The position numbers and the translations under genes were made by a program. Shown here in pieces: positions 5,727-7,046 of a stretch of 7,046 nucleotides of DNA. The first letter of the stretch is position 1. Each line of letters begins with the position of its first letter. The DNA is from a bacterium (GTDB lineage Bacteria > Muiribacteriota > Ozemobacteria > Ozemobacterales > Ozemobacteraceae). Location: NCBI GenBank assembly GCA_016192885.1, contig JACPTH010000368.1:1-7046 (forward strand), given 5' to 3'. Under the pieces are notes generated by a model. It was not told the DNA's origin. It made no database searches and saw only the letters and a program-made list of their open reading frames with translations.

Positions 5727-6806
5727 CTATATCTCTAGAAGGTCGTTCGGAGTTTTTGTGAGTTGTTCGACCCCATCGGATTTAACCACGAAAACATCTT
5801 CAATTCTAACTCCCCCCCAACCAGGAATATAAATCCCGGGTTCAACCGTTAGAACCATTCCGGCCTCTAAATAATCTTTCGACTTTTGGGAAAAAGAGGG
5901 GATTTCGTGAACGTCAATGCCGACCGCATGGCCTAGGCCATGCCCAAATTGCGGGCCATAGCCTTTTTTTGTAATATGGTCTCGCGCAATTTGATCAATT
6001 TGCTTGCAAGAAATCCCTGGGCGAATAGCATCTATGGCTTTTCTTTGGGCATCCCTCACGATGGAATAAATGTTCTTAAATTTCCGATCGGCCTTTCCGA
6101 TAAAAACGGTTCGAGTCATATCTGAATGATACCCATTAAAAACCGCGCCAAAATCTATTTTAAGCATTCGGTTGGATTCGATTTTCTTTTCGGTGGGATG
6201 AGCGTGCGGACAAGCCGATCTATCGCCCGAAGCAACGATTGTGTCAAAACTCAATTTCTCGCTTCCATTCAATCTCATGAGGTATTCCAGTTTCGCGGTA
6301 ATCTCTAGTTCCGTTTTTCCCGGTTCGATGAATTCCAGAAGCTTTGCAAAAGATTTATCGGCAATTGAAAACGCTCTTTTCAGGTTATCAATTTCAGTTT
6401 CATCCTTAATTTTTCGAATGCCTTCGCAAAGCCCTGAAACCACTTTTAAACCGGTTTTTAAATCTTTACTCATTTGCTCGAACAATTCGATGGGCAAACT
6501 TCCTTCAACTCCCAAAACTTTAAGCCTTTTCTTACGAAGAAGTTTAAAAAGGGCTTCGGTTGGGGTGGAAGTATTTTGGAAAACAATTACTTCCGCAGAA
6601 TCTCCGACTTCCAACTTGCTTTGCTCCTGGTATCTAAAGTCGGTTAAGAAAGTCGCTTTTTTTCGCTCAAGTAAAAGCGTGCCCGCGGACCCGGAAAACC
6701 CGGTTAAATATCTCAAATTGGAGAAATCTTTTAAAAGCAGGGCGTTGATGTCATTGGGAATTAGAGATGCGAGGGACTGTTGGCGTTTCTTGTGCAATTG
6801 AAGCAT
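5727..6806 (-). CDS. Xaa-Pro aminopeptidase/dipeptidase family metallopeptidase (M24B)
   Basis: M24B enzymes are cytoplasmic dinuclear-metal peptidases that remove residues in front of proline. This 359-aa protein is two-domain: a creatinase/prolidase N-terminal domain (about 6-130) and a pita-bread catalytic domain (about 137-343). The metal ligands are visible: Asp218 in KIDFGA, Asp229 in YHSDMTRT, His293 in GHGLGHAVG, Glu322 in VEPGIY and Glu336 in RIEDV. Substrate-pocket residues are His203 in PHAHPT and His300 in DVHE. The length fits the short YqhT/PepQ-like group better than long E. coli PepP. Aminopeptidase P and prolidase activities cannot be told apart here, so no symbol is given. 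The start at ATG 6806 is well supported by AAGGTGAG five bases upstream. It converges on murB. Confidence 0.95.
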   Translation of the reverse strand: MLQLHKKRQQSLASLIPNDINALLLKDFSNLRYLTGFSGSAGTLLLERKKATFLTDFRYQEQSKLEVGDSAEVIVFQNTSTPTEALFKLLRKKRLKVLGVEGSLPIELFEQMSKDLKTGLKVVSGLCEGIRKIKDETEIDNLKRAFSIADKSFAKLLEFIEPGKTELEITAKLEYLMRLNGSEKLSFDTIVASGDRSACPHAHPTEKKIESNRMLKIDFGAVFNGYHSDMTRTVFIGKADRKFKNIYSIVRDAQRKAIDAIRPGISCKQIDQIARDHITKKGYGPQFGHGLGHAVGIDVHEIPSFSQKSKDYLEAGMVLTVEPGIYIPGWGGVRIEDVFVVKSDGVEQLTKTPNDLLEI

Positions 6807-6811
6807 TAATA

Positions 6812-6819
6812 CTCACCTT
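6812..6819 (-). promoter_or_regulatory. Strong Shine-Dalgarno of the M24B peptidase gene
   Basis: AAGGTGAG on the minus strand, five bases before ATG 6806, is one of the two clear ribosome binding sites of annotated genes in the window. It fixes the peptidase start. Confidence 0.8.
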
Positions 6820-6876
6820 TCGCGTAAACTTTCGGAAGAACTTTGAATTTTGAAAAGCCCCTGGCGGAATTCTTTC

Positions 6877-6942
6877 CTAACTTCTATCTTCTACGAACGC
6901 TTTACTCAAGCTAAATCCGGATAGAAACTTAAGAAATCGCAT
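6877..6942 (-). CDS. Possible 21-aa small ORF with strong Shine-Dalgarno
   Basis: ATG 6942 is preceded on the minus strand by AAGGAGG with three bases between, the strongest ribosome binding site in the window. It opens a 21-codon frame, MRFLKFLSGFSLSKAFVEDRS, ending in TAG at 6877. The start is basic and hydrophobic, like the first residues of a small membrane protein, but the frame closes quickly. It could be a real small peptide, a leader peptide for the peptidase gene (start 70 bases downstream of its stop), the remnant of a gene cut by a frameshift, or chance. No family is recognised. Confidence 0.25.
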   Translation of the reverse strand: MRFLKFLSGFSLSKAFVEDRS

Positions 6943-7046
6943 TTCCCTCCTTGAGGGTAAATTTTTTAACGGGTCTTTTTGAAAACGGGCTTTTTTCAAC
7001 AAGCGTGGAAGCTTTTGGAGATGATGCGATAATGGTTATCGCCATG
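6929..7046 (-). CDS. Possible C-terminal end of an upstream gene (partial, strand uncertain)
   Basis: The minus strand is open from the window edge to a TAA at 6929-6931. The 38 residues end in KKFTLKEGNAIS, have a balanced, Lys-rich composition, and contain an ATG at 7045. The end overlaps the start of the possible small ORF by 14 bases. The opposite strand is also open from 6933 to the edge in the frame that shares wobble positions, so either strand, or neither, may be coding. No family is recognised. Confidence 0.25.
   Translation of the reverse strand, partial: MAITIIASSPKASTLVEKSPFSKRPVKKFTLKEGNAIS
6945..6957. repeat. Small inverted repeat (5-bp stem, 3-base loop)
   Basis: CCCTC (6945-6949) and GAGGG (6953-6957) are perfect inverted copies around CTT. 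In a minus-strand transcript this hairpin would cover the GGAGGG ribosome binding site of the possible small ORF. In a plus-strand transcript it is followed by TAAATTTTTT, which looks like a weak terminator, but the stem is short. Confidence 0.35.

Noticed and set aside
6241..6801. Plus-strand 186-codon open frame
   Set aside because: It lies antisense inside the M24B peptidase, whose metal ligands, length and Shine-Dalgarno are all clear. The antisense protein has no recognisable motif.

Overview
This is a compact bacterial chromosomal stretch of moderate-to-low GC, with all-housekeeping or signalling genes, short gaps and no mobile-element, phage, CRISPR, tRNA or rRNA signature. A MurB enzyme, a secreted cyclophilin and chemotaxis-type signalling proteins point to a free-living, peptidoglycan-containing bacterium. 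The phylum cannot be fixed from the sequence alone.

Layout. (1) The left part, 1..4100, is a minus-strand series read right to left: a hybrid response regulator/histidine kinase (2562..4100), a PrsW-family membrane protease (1723..2469), the ribosome-associated GTPase HflX (429..1694) and the N-terminal part of a CheR-type methyltransferase (1..381, cut by the window edge). (2) A divergent intergenic region of about 130 bases separates the kinase from a plus-strand pair: an exported peptidyl-prolyl isomerase (4233..4772) followed by murB (4804..5706). (3) An M24B Xaa-Pro peptidase lies on the minus strand (5727..6806) and converges on murB with only 20 bases between them. (4) The right edge (6807..7046) holds a strong Shine-Dalgarno for the peptidase, a possible 21-codon ORF whose Shine-Dalgarno sits in a small hairpin, and the possible end of another minus-strand gene.

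How it fits together. The ppi-murB pair is an envelope/housekeeping unit. The left series combines phosphorelay signalling (kinase), regulated membrane proteolysis (PrsW), rescue of stalled or stressed ribosomes (HflX) and a chemotaxis-type methyltransferase. A stress-response link is plausible but inferred only from gene order. No clearly new system is visible. The most interesting points are this signalling-protease-HflX-CheR order, SD-less start codons preceded closely by TANNNT boxes (possible leaderless mRNAs), and the small features at the right edge. Several starts are ambiguous (TTG versus ATG); the choices are explained in each entry.
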